Source: Zingiber officinale (lineage: Eukaryota > Streptophyta > Magnoliopsida > Zingiberales > Zingiberaceae). Taken from it: a stretch of 64,000 nt of DNA. Shown here piece by piece: positions 1 to 12,426 of the stretch. Positions within the stretch are counted from its first letter, which is position 1; each line of letters opens with the position of its first letter. The notes below the pieces were generated by a model, which was not told the DNA's origin, did not search any database, and worked only from the letters and a program-made list of their open reading frames with translations. Position numbers and translations under genes: made by a program. The stretch is taken from assembly GCF_018446385.1 (NCBI RefSeq), contig NC_056002.1, forward strand, positions 6,869,474-6,933,473, read 5' to 3'.

Positions 1-94
1 GGACTACCCGAAGGTTTAACTGCCGGCTGTGCACAAGAGCTATGGTCTAATTGAGCCATGTGGGTACAATATTGACCTCGAACAAAGAAAGTAG
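1..94 (+). other. Left part of an older retroelement's 3' region
   Basis: This short stretch ends in AGTAG, the target-site duplication of the copia element that begins at 95. The sequence resumes at 11950 and runs into a purine-rich tract and an LTR start at 12068. It is therefore probably the non-coding 3' internal part of an older element that was split by the insertion. No coding content was recognised. Confidence 0.45.
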
Positions 95-1931
95 TGTTAG
101 TTAGAGCCCTAGAACCAATCATTTGATGATTGTTGTATGGACTTGTTGTATCATATTCTTGTATATAAATACAGACATTTGTTTTGGTTATTATACTTAT
201 TTGTATTAGTGTCAAATAACTAAGTATAATAGCGTCCTCGAATAGAAGGTTCTTACCTATATCAATCGATTGGTTGAATCGATAGTGAGATGATATAGGA
301 AACACTACTCTTAATCATTCCTAGTCAAGTATTAACATTCAGGGACAATGTTAATGCGACGAGACTAACATGTAGGTTAACTCGATGACTTGATCTCACT
401 AGTCATGGATATGGAGATATCAAGTTGACACATGGGTATGCATTGGAGATGTATACTGAATGACCCGCTATGAGAAAGTATCATGGATCGTTATATGAGT
501 GTCATATACTTTCTCATGTGGCTATTAGTATGACTACTAGTCCTTGGACCTGAAGTCACCATGGTTCCCTACATAAGGAGTTACGTACTTTGGTTTCGTC
601 AAACGTCACCCGTAATTAGGTGGACTATAAAGGCGATTACTGGGTATGTAACAAATTATGCGGAGGGATGTGAGTGATGTAGATGGGATCTATCCCTCCT
701 ATATGATGGGAGAGACATCAATATTCTTGATAGAGTGAGACCACTAAGTGCATGACCATGCCCAAATGAGTCAATATAAGATATTGAGCTCATTTGATCG
801 AGTGATTCTACTTGGAGTTCGAGATTTAGATTGATTAGAGGATGACACGGTCTATGCCTCATATTGATCAATCTAGATGTCTAGGATAGAAGGACAATGT
901 CATATATTGTGAGGAGTCACAATTAGTAGTCATAAAGTGATGTTGGATCTCAACATTCTTATAACTTGGGTAGTAATGATGTGTTGCTAGATACCGCTCA
1001 TTACTTATGCTTCTAAATTTGTTTAGGAACATTGCCAACGTTATAAGAACCTATAGGGTCACACACAAAGAGCAATTATATGGAGATTAGGTTCATTTGA
1101 TGAACTTAAAGGATTAGGTTCATGTGATGAACCAAATTGGATTAAGAGTAATCCAAATTGAGCTAATTGAGTTGGACTCAATTTGGTTCATGTGTTAAGT
1201 GAGTCTAATTTGGACTTAGACTCATTTAATTAATTTAATTCAATGAATAGAGATTCATTAAATTAAAATTGACTTGAACCAATGGTTAGATTAGATCAAC
1301 CAAGGGAGAGAAGTGGTCAAATTTGACTTGACTTGAGAGGAAGATGAAGGGTCAATTTTGACTTGACCATTTGCCACCTCATTGGTGAGTTGGCATTAAG
1401 TGGTCAAATGATGATGCTCCACATCATCATGGTTGCTTAAGTGGAATGCCACCTCATGGGAGTTACCAATAGTTGTGACTCTTGGCATCCTATGGAGGTT
1501 ACAATTCCCCTTAAAGTGGCCGGCCACTTTTGATGTGTAGTAAGTGCATTTTTGTGTGCTTGTGTGAGTAACTCCATCATCTTCTTCCCCTCTAGTTTTC
1601 TTCTTGCTCTCCCTCTCCTCCATTACTGATCTCTAAGGTTGCTAGCACATCCTTAGAGGTTCTTCTCCATCTCTTGCTTGTGTGGATACACATAGAGAAG
1701 TGTCTACTTTGACACTTTCGAGATCCGGCGTACCGAGGACGAGCGGGATTGCGAAGGGCTTCGCATCAAGGGTAAATTCCTTCTCCTTGTAGATCTAGTT
1801 TAGAACTAGTGTAAGAAACTCATACTCGTAATGTTTTTCGAAATTTTATTTCTTTGCACGGATCCGTGGCATGGGGGTTTCGGGGTTTCCGCAATGCAAA
1901 AAGCGGTTTTTGCGGCCCGAAAACCCCAACA
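95..1931 (+). repeat. 5' LTR of the copia element
   Basis: This LTR starts TGTTAGTTAG and ends CCCCAACA immediately before the primer-binding site. It matches the LTR beginning at 7484 over its whole length. The 1837-bp length is large for copia. It has no convincing coding capacity. Confidence 0.95.
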
Positions 1932-1932
1932 G

Positions 1933-1944
1933 TGGTATCAGAGC
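1933..1944 (+). other. Primer-binding site, initiator tRNA-Met type
   Basis: The sequence TGGTATCAGAGC lies one base after the 5' LTR end. This is the standard minus-strand primer site of plant copia elements, complementary to the 3' end of initiator tRNA-Met. Confidence 0.93.
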
Positions 1945-2797
1945 CACGTGTGAAGTCTTGTACGAGTTTAATTTGTATTTTTATGAAAAGTAGTAGATCT
2001 GTAAGTTTCTGTGAATTTTCTAATTTTATAGTTTTTATGGGTAATTTTCTTGTAGAAGTGAAGCACAAGTGTTTAGACACTTGTAGGCTTCGACTACCGA
2101 GAAGATTTTTCCGAAACGACAAGGTTTCGCCCCAAAAAGTTTCGGGACAGCGGGCTAAGGCGCTGTAGGATCGCTAAGGAACACTCGCGATAGTTATATC
2201 GCGGGTAGGGGTACTACCCCTAACCCCGCAAGGGGATTCGTTCCGCGATTGCGCCCGAAAACTGCTAATCGGGACCGCCGGGAATTCTTTACTCATAAAA
2301 ATTGTAAAATAGTATTAAAATTATAGAAAATTATGGAAATTACATAATTTAGAATTATGTATAATTTGTGATGGTCATGGTCTAAAAAGACCCAATTTGA
2401 TTGGAATATTAGTGTTGTAATTCATAATACGGCCTGCGTGCCGTTATATGATTGTGCGTGTTGTATTTGATTCGTGACCTGCGCGTCATGCCTTCCTTCA
2501 TTTATATTCTTGTTGTAAATAGTTTAGACTCGAATGTAACTCAAGTTTCACCCTTTTGTAATATACAAAATGAGCCGGTGGATGGTCCACTTGAGACAGA
2601 GCTACGAGGAGGGCGCGAGCAACACAAGGTGGTTAAAGGGAGGAGCTTGAAGAAGCTGTTGACTCTAGGTTGACCATCCGATCTTCTCATTGGCTTGAGA
2701 AGATCGTAGTAGGGCCATGACTAATCACAAATAGTATAATTAATTTCTTTTGTGTGTGTATTTGATGCATGCTAGTAAAGTAGTTAATTAGCGCCTC

Positions 2798-2985
2798 GAC
2801 GATTAGATTATATCTAAATCGCGTAAATGATGCATAACGATTAGATTAGATCTAAATCGCTTATATGATGCACCACGATTAGATTAGATCTAAATCATGT
2901 ATATTATATAAAATTAATGATTAGATTAGATCTAAATCGCGTATATGATACACATCGTCGATTAGATTAGATCTAAATCGCGTCA
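2798..2985 (+). repeat. Tandem palindromic repeats in the copia leader
   Basis: Five tandem units of roughly 35-45 bp each contain GATTAGATTAGATCTAAATC or a close variant. The core is partly self-complementary around AGATCT. The spacers contain 'atgatgca' or similar. The array lies in the untranslated leader between the primer site and gag, a position where RNA structure (packaging, dimerisation or translation control) is plausible but unproven. Confidence 0.85.
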
Positions 2986-3513
2986 ACTCTAATGCCTACC
3001 ATGCCGTGATACCTATTACTACCTCGATCACATGTTGTTGTTGAATCTGCCAAAGCATAGCAACACATATTATCTTCGTAGGGTACAGAGGGACAATCTT
3101 GGTCCCGCCTATCAACGCATGGGTGAGTAGAGACTCAATTTGATTGAGTACAACTAGTTAAATCGAGTTTGACTGTAGGCATTATCCAATGGTTGGAATA
3201 TAGGACAAAAATCACGTTTATATTAACTCTTGGGTGTATTAGCTAAAGCTAACTCGAGTTTTAATATAAATGCGGATTTTGATCCTATAAACAAGAGTTG
3301 CATAGAGATGTAATTGGTAAATTAGTTACCTACCGATCATACTAAGTCTTGGGCGATTTAGCCAAAGCTAACTCAAGGCGTAGTATGATGTGGATCTTGT
3401 CCCACATGAATTATAGAATTCAGTGGGAGCATCATTTAATTAAAAGGCCTAATTAAGTGATTACTAGAATATGATATTTATTTATTTTCTGTATTTTTCT
3501 ATTGTAGATTACC

Positions 3514-6500
3514 ATGACGTCAAACACGAACACCTTCTCTCTGCGTTCTGTCCTTGACAAGGACAAGTTCAATGGAGCAAATTTCCTGGACTGGTACAGG
3601 AATCTGAGAATAGTTCTCACCCAAGAACATAAACTGTACGTTCTGGAGTAACCCATTCCGGAGGTTCCTCCTGCCAATGCCACGCGAGCTGACAAAGATG
3701 CTTATAAGAAGCATCAAGATGACGCATTAGATGTGTCATGTCTTATGCTTGCAACCATGAACTCTGAGCTTTAGAAGCAACATGAGTTAATGGGTGCTTA
3801 TGATATGGTTGAACATCTTCGTCAACTATATCAAGGACAAGCACGACACGAGAGATTTGAGATCTCAAGGGCACTATTTCAGTGCAAGATATCAGATGGG
3901 GCTCCCGTAGGTCCATATGTACTCAAGATGATTGGGTACATAGAGAATCTACAGAGGTTGGGATTCCCACTTGGCCAAGAGCTTGCCACTGACCTGATCT
4001 TGCAGTCTTTGCCAGAGAGCTACAGTCAGTTTGTCATGAACTACAACATGAACGAAATTGACAAGTCACTGCCCGAACTGCTTAGTATGTTACGAACTGC
4101 TGAGCTCGACCTTAAGAAGGTTAAGCCCAACTCTATTCTGATGGTTCAAAAACATAAGGGCAAGGGCAAACCTAAAGGCAAGGGAAAGTCCCAAGCCAAG
4201 GGCAAAGGCAAAGCACTGAAGCCTAAAGGAGGGGTTGCCAAGGATGCTACCTGTTTCCACTACGGTCAGACCGGGCACTGGAAGAGGAACTGCAAAGTCT
4301 ACCTGTAAGATCTTAAGAAGAAGAGAAGTGAGACTTCCACTTCAAGTATATATGTTATAGAAGGCAATCTATCTATTTCTTCATCATGGGTATTAGATAC
4401 CGGATGTGCTTCTCACATTTGTACTAATGTGCAGGCGCTGAGAAATAGCAGGGATTGACGAAGGGCGAGGTGGACCTACGAGTAGGCAATGGAGCACGGG
4501 TTGCTGCTGTTGCTGTAGGGACTTATTTTCTATCTCTGCCCTCTGGGCTTGTACTAGAGTTGGATGATTGTTGTTATGTGTCTGCTTTAACTAAGAACAT
4601 AATTTCAGTTTCTTGTTTGGACAAGAAAGGTTTTTCCTTTATTATAAAGAACAAATGTTGTTCAGTTTATTTAAATGAAATGTTCTATTGTAGTGCACCT
4701 CTGATGAACGGACTCTATATTCTAGACCTTGAGAGCCCTATCTATAACATAAGTACCAAGAGGTTCAAGTCAAATGACATGAACCAAACCTATCTCTGGC
4801 ACTGTCGCTTAGGCCATATAAATGACAAGCGCTTATCCCAGCTCCATAAAGATGGTTTGCTGGACTCATTTGATTTTAAATCATATGAGACATGTGAGTC
4901 ATGGCTACTAGGCAAGATGACCAAGACTCCCTTTAGTGGACACAGTGAGAGAGCGACTGACTTGTTAGGTCTTATACATAGTGATGTATGTGGCCCTTTC
5001 AATGTCGCTGCTAGAGGTGGTTATAGGTACTTCATTACATTTACTGATGACTTCAGTAGATATGGTTATGTGTACCTAATGATACATAAGTCAGAATCCT
5101 TTGAAAAGTTTAAAGAATTCAAGAATGAAGTACAAAACTAGCTTGGCAAGAGTATTAAGATACTTCGATCATATCGAGGTGGGGAATACCTTAGCCATGA
5201 GTTTCGTGACTATCTAGCTGAGTGTGGGATTCTATCCCAACTCACTCCTCCTGGAACACCACAATGGAATTGTGTATCTGAAAGGAGGAATCGTACCCTA
5301 TTAGATATGGTACGGTTTATGATGAGTCACACAGATCTTCCTACATTCCTTTGGGGTTATGCTCTAGACATGACAGTCTTTATACTCAACCGAGTTCCAT
5401 CCAAGGCTGTAATAAAGACACCATATACAATATGGACTGGGAGAGATGCCCAGGTGTCTTTTATGAGGATTTGGGGTTGTAAGGCTTACGTTAGACGTCA
5501 AGTCTCGGACAAACTTGGACCCAAATCCGACAAGTGTTATTTTATTGGATATCCCAAGGAAACGAAGGGATATTACTTCTACATTCCCAGTCAACACAAG
5601 GTAGTTGTGGCTAAGACTGGGATATTTCTAGAAAGATATTTTGTTTCTAGAAAGACTAGTGGGAGTACGTTCGATCTTGAAGAAGTTCAAGATGCGAACA
5701 ATAGCACTGAAGCCTCGATGAAAGTTGAACTGGAATCACAAAGTGTTGTGGATAATGTTGTTCCACAAGGAGTTGAGGAACAACAACCAATTCAAGTAGA
5801 CATACCTCTTCGCAGGTCTGATAGGGTACGTTGTCAGCCTGAGAGATATTCATTTCTCTTGTCTGACCATGATGGAGTTGTGCTCATAGAGGATGAGCCC
5901 ACCTCCTATCAAGAATCTGTGATGAGACCAGATTCCGATAAATGGCTAGAAGCCATGAGATCCGAGATGGAATTCATGTACACTAACCAAGTATGGACTT
6001 TGGTTGATCCACCTGAAGGGGTAAAACCCATAAGGCGTAAGTGGGTCTTTAAGAGAAAGATTGACATGGATGGACTTATCTATAAGGGTTGCTTGGTAGC
6101 TAAAGGTTTCAAGCAGATTCATGGTATTGACTATGATGAAACCTTTTCTCCAATAGCGATGTTTAAGTCCATTCGGATCATGTTTGCTATTGCAGCATAC
6201 CATGACTATGAGATATGGCAGATGGATGTCAAAATCACGTTTTTGAATGGAAACCTACTCGAGGATGTGTACATGACACAACCTGAGGGTTTTGTAGATC
6301 TACAGCATACTAGCAGAGTATGCAAGCTGCATAGGTCCATTTATGGACTAAAGCAAGCTTCTCGGAGCTGGAATCTTCGATTCGATGATGCAATCAAACA
6401 GTTTGGTTTCATCAAGAATGAAGATGAACCTTGTGTCTACAAGAAAGTTGTAGGGGGCATAGTTGTCTTCCTCATATTGTACGTGGATGACATACTACTC

Positions 6501-7409
6501 ATTGGGAAAGACATCCCTTTGCTATAGTCTATCAAGACTTGGCTAGGGACTTGTTTCTCAATGAAGGAATTAGGTGAAGCATTCCGCATTCTAGGCATAC
6601 AGATCTATAAAGATAGATCTAAGAGGTTGCTTGGCCTAAGTCAGAGTACATATATTGACAAGGTACTCCTACGGTTTGCCATGCAGAACTCCAAGAAGGG
6701 ATTTCTGCCGATGTCACATGGAGTGAGTCTTTCAAAGACTCAAGGTCCCTCTTCTAGAGAGGAGAGAGACCGCATGGATCAGATCCCTTATGCCTCAGCC
6801 ATAGGATCTATCATGTACGTCATGCTATGTACTCGTCCTGATGTCTCGTATGCTTTGAGTATGACGAGCAGATACCAGTCAGATCCAGGTGAAAGTCACT
6901 GGATAGCGGTCAAGAATATTCTTAAGTACTTGAGAAGGACTAAAGAATATTTCTTGATATATGGAGGCGATGATGAGCTAGCTGTAAAGGGTTACAGTGA
7001 TGCCAGCTTCCAGATCGACCAGGATGATTATCGATCGCAGTCAGGATTCGTGTTTTGTATAAATGGTGGTGTTGTGAGTTGGAATAGTTTGAAGCATGAC
7101 ACAGTAACTGATTCTACGACAGAGGCCGAGTATATTGCTGCATCAGAAGCAGCAAACGAGGCAGTTTGGATCCACAAGTTCATCACTGAACTTGGGATGG
7201 TTCCTAACATCGCTGACCCTATTGAGCTCTATTGTGACAACAATGGAGCAATTGCGTAGGATAAGGAACCTCGCTCACACCAGCGGACCAAACACAAAGT
7301 ACGACGCTTCCATCTCATTCGAGAGATTATCGAGAGAGAAGATGTGAAGATTTGCAGAGTACCCACAGAGGCTAACATCGCAGATCCCTTGACCAAGGCT
7401 TTGGCATAG
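3514..7409 (+). pseudogene. Copia gag-pol polyprotein, inactivated
   Basis: The region encodes a copia polyprotein. Gag starts MTSNTNTF at 3514 and ends near 4308 with a CCHC-like knuckle (CFHYGQTGHWKRNC) in which the second ligand is Tyr. Protease follows with WVLDTGCASH near 4390. Integrase has HCRLGHI, a CESW motif where CESC is usual, HSDVCGP and TDDFSRY, and SYRGGEY where SDRGGEY is usual. RT has MDVKITFLNG and the active-site YVDDILLIG near 6480. RNase H has DSTTEAEY near 7113. In-frame stops are at 3649, 3772, 4306, 5139, 6525 and 7257, and there is a frameshift near 4452. The true end is the TAG at 7407-7409. With that many lesions plus lost zinc and catalytic residues it cannot make an active product. 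A leader splice or a frameshift between gag and pol was not needed to explain the layout. Confidence 0.93.
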
Positions 7410-9056
7410 AGAAAGCATGATGGTCACACTAGGTCATTAGGCCTTAGAGCCTACACTGATTGGCACTAGTACTAGTGGGAGATTGTTAGTTAGACCCCTA
7501 GAGCCAATCATTTGATGATTGTTGTATGGTCTCCTTGTATCATATTCTTGTATATAAATAAAGACATTTGTTTTGGTTATTATACTTACTTGTATTAGTG
7601 CCAAATAACTAAGTATAATAGCGTCCTTGAGTAGAAGGTTCTTACCTATATCAATCGATTGGTTGAATCGATAGTGAGATGATATAGGGAACACTACTCT
7701 TAATCATTACTAGTCAAGTATTAACATTCAGGGACAATGTTAATACGATGAGACTAGCATGTAGGTCAACTCGATGACTTGATCTCACAAGTCATGGATA
7801 TGGAGATATCAAGTTGACACATGGGTATGCATTGGACAATATATACTGAATGACCCGCCATGAGAAAGTATCATGGATTGTTATATGAGTGTCATATACT
7901 TTCTCATGTGGCTATTAGTATGACTACTAGTCCTTGGACCTGAAGTCACCATGGTTCCCTACATAAGGAGTTACGTACTTTGGTTTCGTCAAACGTCACC
8001 CGTAACTGGGTGGACTATAAACGTCATTACTGGGTATGTAACAAATTATGCGGAGGGATGTGAGTGATGTAGATGGGATCTATCCCTCCTATATAACGAG
8101 AGAGACATCGATATTCTTGATAGAGTGAGACCACTAAGTGCATGGTCATGCCCAAATGAGTCAATATAAGATATTGAGCTCATTTGATCGAGTGAGTCTA
8201 CTTGGAGTTCGAGATTTAGATTGATTAGAGGATGACACGGTCTATGCCTCATATTGATCAATCTAGATGTCTAGGATAGAAGGACAATGTCATATATTGT
8301 GAGGAGTCACAATTAGTAGTCATAAGATGATGTTGGATCTCAACATTCTTATAACTTGGGTAGTAATGATGTGTTGCTAGATACCGCTCATTACTTATGC
8401 TTCTAAATTGGTTTAGGAGCATTGCCAATGTTATAAGAATCTATAGGGTCACACACAAAGGGTAATTAGATGGAGATTATGTTCATTTGATGAACCTAAA
8501 GGATTAGGTTCATCTGATCAACCAAATTGGATTAAGAATAATCCAAATTGAGCTAATTGAGTTGGACTCAATTTGGTTCTTATGTTAAGTGAGTCTAATT
8601 TGGACTTAGACTCATCTAATTAATTTAATTCAATGAATAGAGATTCATTAAATTAAAATTGACTTGAACCAATGGTTAGATTAGATCAACCAAGGGAGAG
8701 AAGTGGTCAAGTTTGACTTGACTTGAGAGGAAGATGAAGGGTCAATTTTGACTTGACCATTTTCCACCTCATTGGTGAGTTGGCATTAAGTGGTCCAATG
8801 ATGATGCTCCACATCATCATGGTTGCTTAAGTGGAATGCCACCTCATGGGAGTTACCAAGAGTTGTGACTCTTGGCATCCCATGGAGGTTACAATTCCCC
8901 TTAAAGTGGCTAGCCACTTTTGATGTGTAGTAAGTGCATTTTTGTGTGCTTGTGTGAGTAACTCCATCATCTTCTTCCTCTCTAATTTTCTTCTTGCTCT
9001 CCCTCTCCTCCATTACTGATCTCTAAGGTTGCTAACACATCCTTAGAGGTTCTTCT

Positions 9057-11674
9057 TGTAACAACCTAAATTTCCTCATTTCGAGTCTTAATAGTATTTA
9101 AAAATATTTAAAAATGCTATAGAAATATTCTAGAGATTTTTAGAAATTTTTAGAGTATTTTTATGTAATTTTTGGAGGTCATTTGGTATTTTTACTAAAT
9201 GAAAGAAGTTTCGACAAAAATAATGTCCAAGCCGAGATTCGAAATGGAGACCTCCGGTCGAGCCAACTCTTAAGCGAATCCGGCTGACCAAGTGTCCAAG
9301 CAGATGTTGCTGATTAAGAAAGGAGCGACTTTTATTTAAGAAGTAGTTGGTAATGGGATATGAGAGTTATTAAGGGAGAGCTTAATTTATTCCCGTGACC
9401 TAAAATTACCTCACCTTTCTCTCTCGCGGCACGTCGGCGCTTCTCGTCTTAGGCGAAAACGCAGCAGGGTTAGGGCATCACTTCCGGTGGCCGGCAAGGG
9501 TGTTTCTCCGTGAGGTCTTCATACCTTCGTGATCCCCTTGTCAAGAAGAGCAAGTGGATACAAGGAGATCGTTGAGGAAGCACATCTTCGGAACCCTAAC
9601 AGCTCCTTTGCTTCGATTGTAAGACCAAGAATGCCAATGTAAGTTGCTTCTCACCTGTAGTAGGAGTAGCTTCGAATTCTTGCTTTCCTTCTCTAGTTTC
9701 AGAGCATGCTGCCATGAATCTTGGTTTTAGACTTATTCATGTTCTTCCTTGCTGCAATGAAGGGAGCAACCCTTAAAGTTAGCATATTAAACTTAGACTT
9801 CCTTGTTACATTAATTAGCATCTCAGATTTTAACTTTTCTTTGTTATATCATTGGACACGATCAGCTCACAATTAGCCTTGCGGTTTTGGTCTTGTTGCT
9901 AGGCAATGATCATAAAATGGTTGAAATATGTGGCATCTCAATTTAGATTTCCTTGATTAACTCATTGCACAGGCACAACCAATGTGCAGCATTCCGATGT
10001 TTTTCTATTTCTTTTTGTCCTTGCTACAATGAAAAAGGATAGCCCTGTTAAATAAGTATGCAGTTGAGATCCTTTCTTGCTACAGATCTTGTTTCCATGG
10101 AAGAGGCTCGGTTTGCATTCCTGTACAGATGTATTAGATTGAACTCTTTCTGGAAACAAGTTAGTTGTTGGCATTGTTAGAGTTATGAGCACAGTTTAGT
10201 AGTACTAGAATTTTCTTTATGAACATGTTTATACTTGCTGGAATCTTGTGATAGATTGGTAAATGTTGAAATTTAGTGTACAGATATAGTATGCAGAAAT
10301 TTATTAGTAGTATGCAGATTTTGATAAGTATGGTATGCAGATTTTTATAAGTACAGTATGCAGATTTCTGTTAGCTTAATATGCAGAATTTTATTTAGCA
10401 CAGTATGCAGAATTTGGTTAGCAAAGTATGCAGAATTTTGATTAGCATAGTATGTAGTTTTATTGAGCATTTCAGTACAATTTTATTAAGTATTTCCATG
10501 CAATTCTGTTAAGCATTTCCGTGCAATGTTAATAAGTATTTTAGTGCAGTTTTGTATGAGACATTCTTTTATTAGAGGTATTAACAAGTATAAGAGAGAT
10601 AAAGAAAAGAAAGAAAAAGGCCAAGGCCTTAAGTAGATCATAAAGTCAAGACTTTAGGGATTTTGACACACAAGGTGCTTGTTAAAATGTCAAGGCATTT
10701 AAAGAAGAAATAATTAAGATAATAAGATATTTTACTTTGAAGAGGCTAGTACCCGACTTCCAAGGTTGTCGCTAAACAAATCCAGGTGTCCAATTCCAAG
10801 GTCTTGGCCCTGGTAGACCAATGTCTACTCTTTTAGGATTGGTGGCTCATTACCCCAACCTATTAGGGAACGCGCATAAGATGGTACTAAGCCTGGACCC
10901 AAGAGAAGTTGATTATTATTTTGAAGTATTAATGTATAAGTTTTTAAACAAGAGAAATAAGATTCAGAAAGTGTTTAAAATTCAGTAAGTTTAGTTCTTT
11001 ATGCTAGCATGATTGTATAGATTTGTTTTACATGTTTAGCATTTCAGTATGTTTCTTTTGCTTGTAGATGAGCATGAGTAGTTTTCCTTTTGAGCATTCA
11101 GGTTTTAGATTTCTGTATATTCACATGCATATTCGAGTTTTGTGAGTTAGATAGCGCTTACTAAGTAATTTTGCTTATAATTTGCATTTCCTCTTACTGC
11201 AGATAAAGGAAAGGAAAAGCTATAGCAAAGGAATGCGACGAGGAGGTGCGGATGGTGTGTGATGTCAGGACTATGGGAGAGACTTGGGATGTTATTGAGT
11301 TTTCATGTTTTAGTGGATAAGAAACATTTGAGATGCATTTTATATTCCATGTCATTTGAGAATGTATTTTATACTCCATGTCATTTGAGTTCATTCTTGT
11401 TTTAGATTGCATTCTGAGATGAGTTCTATTTAATAAGTAGATACTGTTGTGTTTGCATTGAGATATAGTGTGTATGGTTTATGTTATTATGTGTTATATA
11501 TGCATGTCAGTATTGTATTGCATTTAGTCCTGTTATACTGCATACACTCTGCCGAAATTTTAAGTTTTTTGGAAAAAAGTTAAGTACAGTTTGTCATACT
11601 AGTTAAGTAAGAATTTATAGTAGTTAAGTAACGGTCACCCTTAGAGAGTAGTAGTAAGAAGGGTGGTCATTACA
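9057..11674 (+). mobile_element. Solo LTR, probably Del/Tekay-type Ty3-gypsy
   Basis: This is a 2618-bp insertion beginning TGTAACAACC and ending GGTCATTACA, so its termini are TGTAA/TTACA inverted repeats. It is flanked by the 5-bp duplication CTTCT (9052-9056 and 11675-11679). It has no primer site, polypurine tract or coding region, so it is a single LTR left by recombination between the two LTRs of a complete element. TGTAACA... starts and LTRs above 2 kb are typical of the Del/Tekay chromovirus lineage. The lineage is inferred from the ends and length only; orientation is arbitrary. Confidence 0.88.
10255..10460 (+). repeat. Short tandem repeats around 'agtatgcag'
   Basis: Six to seven imperfect copies of a unit near 30 bp contain TATGCAGA(A/T)TTT followed by an A/T-rich spacer with TTAG. 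They lie inside the solo LTR. The next 100 bp continue as weaker versions ('catttc.gtgcaat'). Confidence 0.75.
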
Positions 11675-11944
11675 CTTCTCCATCTCTTGCTTGTATGGAT
11701 ACATATAGAGAAGTGTCTACTTTGATACTTTCGAGATCCGGCGAACCGAAGACGAGCGGGATTGCGAAGGGCTTCGCATCAAGGGTAAATACCTTCTCCT
11801 TGTAGATCTAGTTTAGAACTAGTGTAAGAAACTCGTACTCATAATGTTTTTCGAAATTTTATTTCTTCGCACGGATCCGTGGCATGGAGGTTTCGGGGTT
11901 TCCGCAACGCAAAAAGTGATTTTTATGACTCGAAAAACCCAACA

Positions 11945-12067
11945 AGTAGGGGCTCCTATGTTCAGATCAAGAGGACCAAACACCAGGCAGGAAGTCCTAG
12001 TAGGTCGGGTGGATCGAGGGGCAAGAAGACCTGGTGGGTCGAGGATCGGATGTGGGAAGGGGGGGAT
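11945..12067 (+). other. Right part of the split older element, ending in a polypurine tract
   Basis: After the duplicated AGTAG the sequence continues the stretch at 1-94. It ends in GTGGGAAGGGGGGAT directly before TGTTGGGG. A purine tract adjoining an LTR start is the usual 3' end of an internal region, so this is read as the 3' untranslated end of an older copia-like element. Confidence 0.5.
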
Positions 12068-12369
12068 TGTTGGGGTTGCAAGGTTACAAACATAGTCCCA
12101 CATTGAAAACACATAGGAAAGATCATGAGTTTATAAGAGAAAGATATCTCCATTGGCATGAGGCCTTTTGAGTAAAGCCCAAGAGCAAAACCATGAGCGC
12201 TTAGGCCCAAAATGGACAATAATATGTGTTTTTCTTCGCCTTAGATTAACAACATTCCTTTTTATTAATTAATGTGTGTTTGTCTTTGCTAAATTAGAAA
12301 GTAAAAGAATTGTCAACTTTTAATTGCAGGGTTATTCACTCCCTCTAGCCGGCCTCCAAGGGACCAACA
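12068..12369 (+). repeat. LTR with a polypurine tract before and a primer site after; probably chimeric
   Basis: This 302-bp segment begins TGTTGGGGTT and ends GGACCAACA. It is followed by TGGTATCAGAGC at 12372-12383. Its right half (about 12250-12369) matches the end of the LTR at 14143-15075, but its left half ('agtcccacattg' motif) does not. The simplest reading is a recombinant LTR that joins the start of one family to the end of another. Confidence 0.65.
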
Positions 12370-12426
12370 AGTGGTATCAGAGCCCAACCGCTTTAAGAGG
12401 ACTAACAGCCGATCAAAGCACAAGAG

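Larger units (their letters stand above)
95..11944 (+). mobile_element. Full-length Ty1-copia LTR retrotransposon with nested solo LTR
   Basis: The element is bounded by two matching LTRs (TGTTAG...CCAACA), 95-1931 and 7484-11944. The second is interrupted by 2618 bp of foreign LTR plus a 5-bp duplication; without these it is 1838 bp against 1837 bp for the first. AGTAG directly precedes the element (90-94) and follows it (11945-11949), so this is one intact insertion. Inside are a tRNA-iMet-type primer site, a long leader, one gag-pol reading region in the order gag-PR-IN-RT-RNaseH (copia order), and a purine tract just before 7484. The LTRs differ by a few percent by eye, and several stops and a frameshift break gag-pol, so it is an old, inactive copy. 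Without the nested LTR it would be about 9.2 kb. Confidence 0.95.
7484..11944 (+). repeat. 3' LTR of the copia element, split by a solo LTR
   Basis: The LTR starts TGTTAG at 7484 right after the tract GTGGGAGAT. It is collinear with 95-1931 up to 9056, is interrupted at 9057-11674, and then resumes at 11675 with the duplicated CTTCT. It ends AACA at 11944. Confidence 0.94.

Noticed and set aside
2428-2520. Similarity of 'cggcctgcgtgccgttat' to the 49-bp repeat at 37226
   Set aside because: The shared stretch is short and palindromic; flanks differ, so a common origin is not supported.
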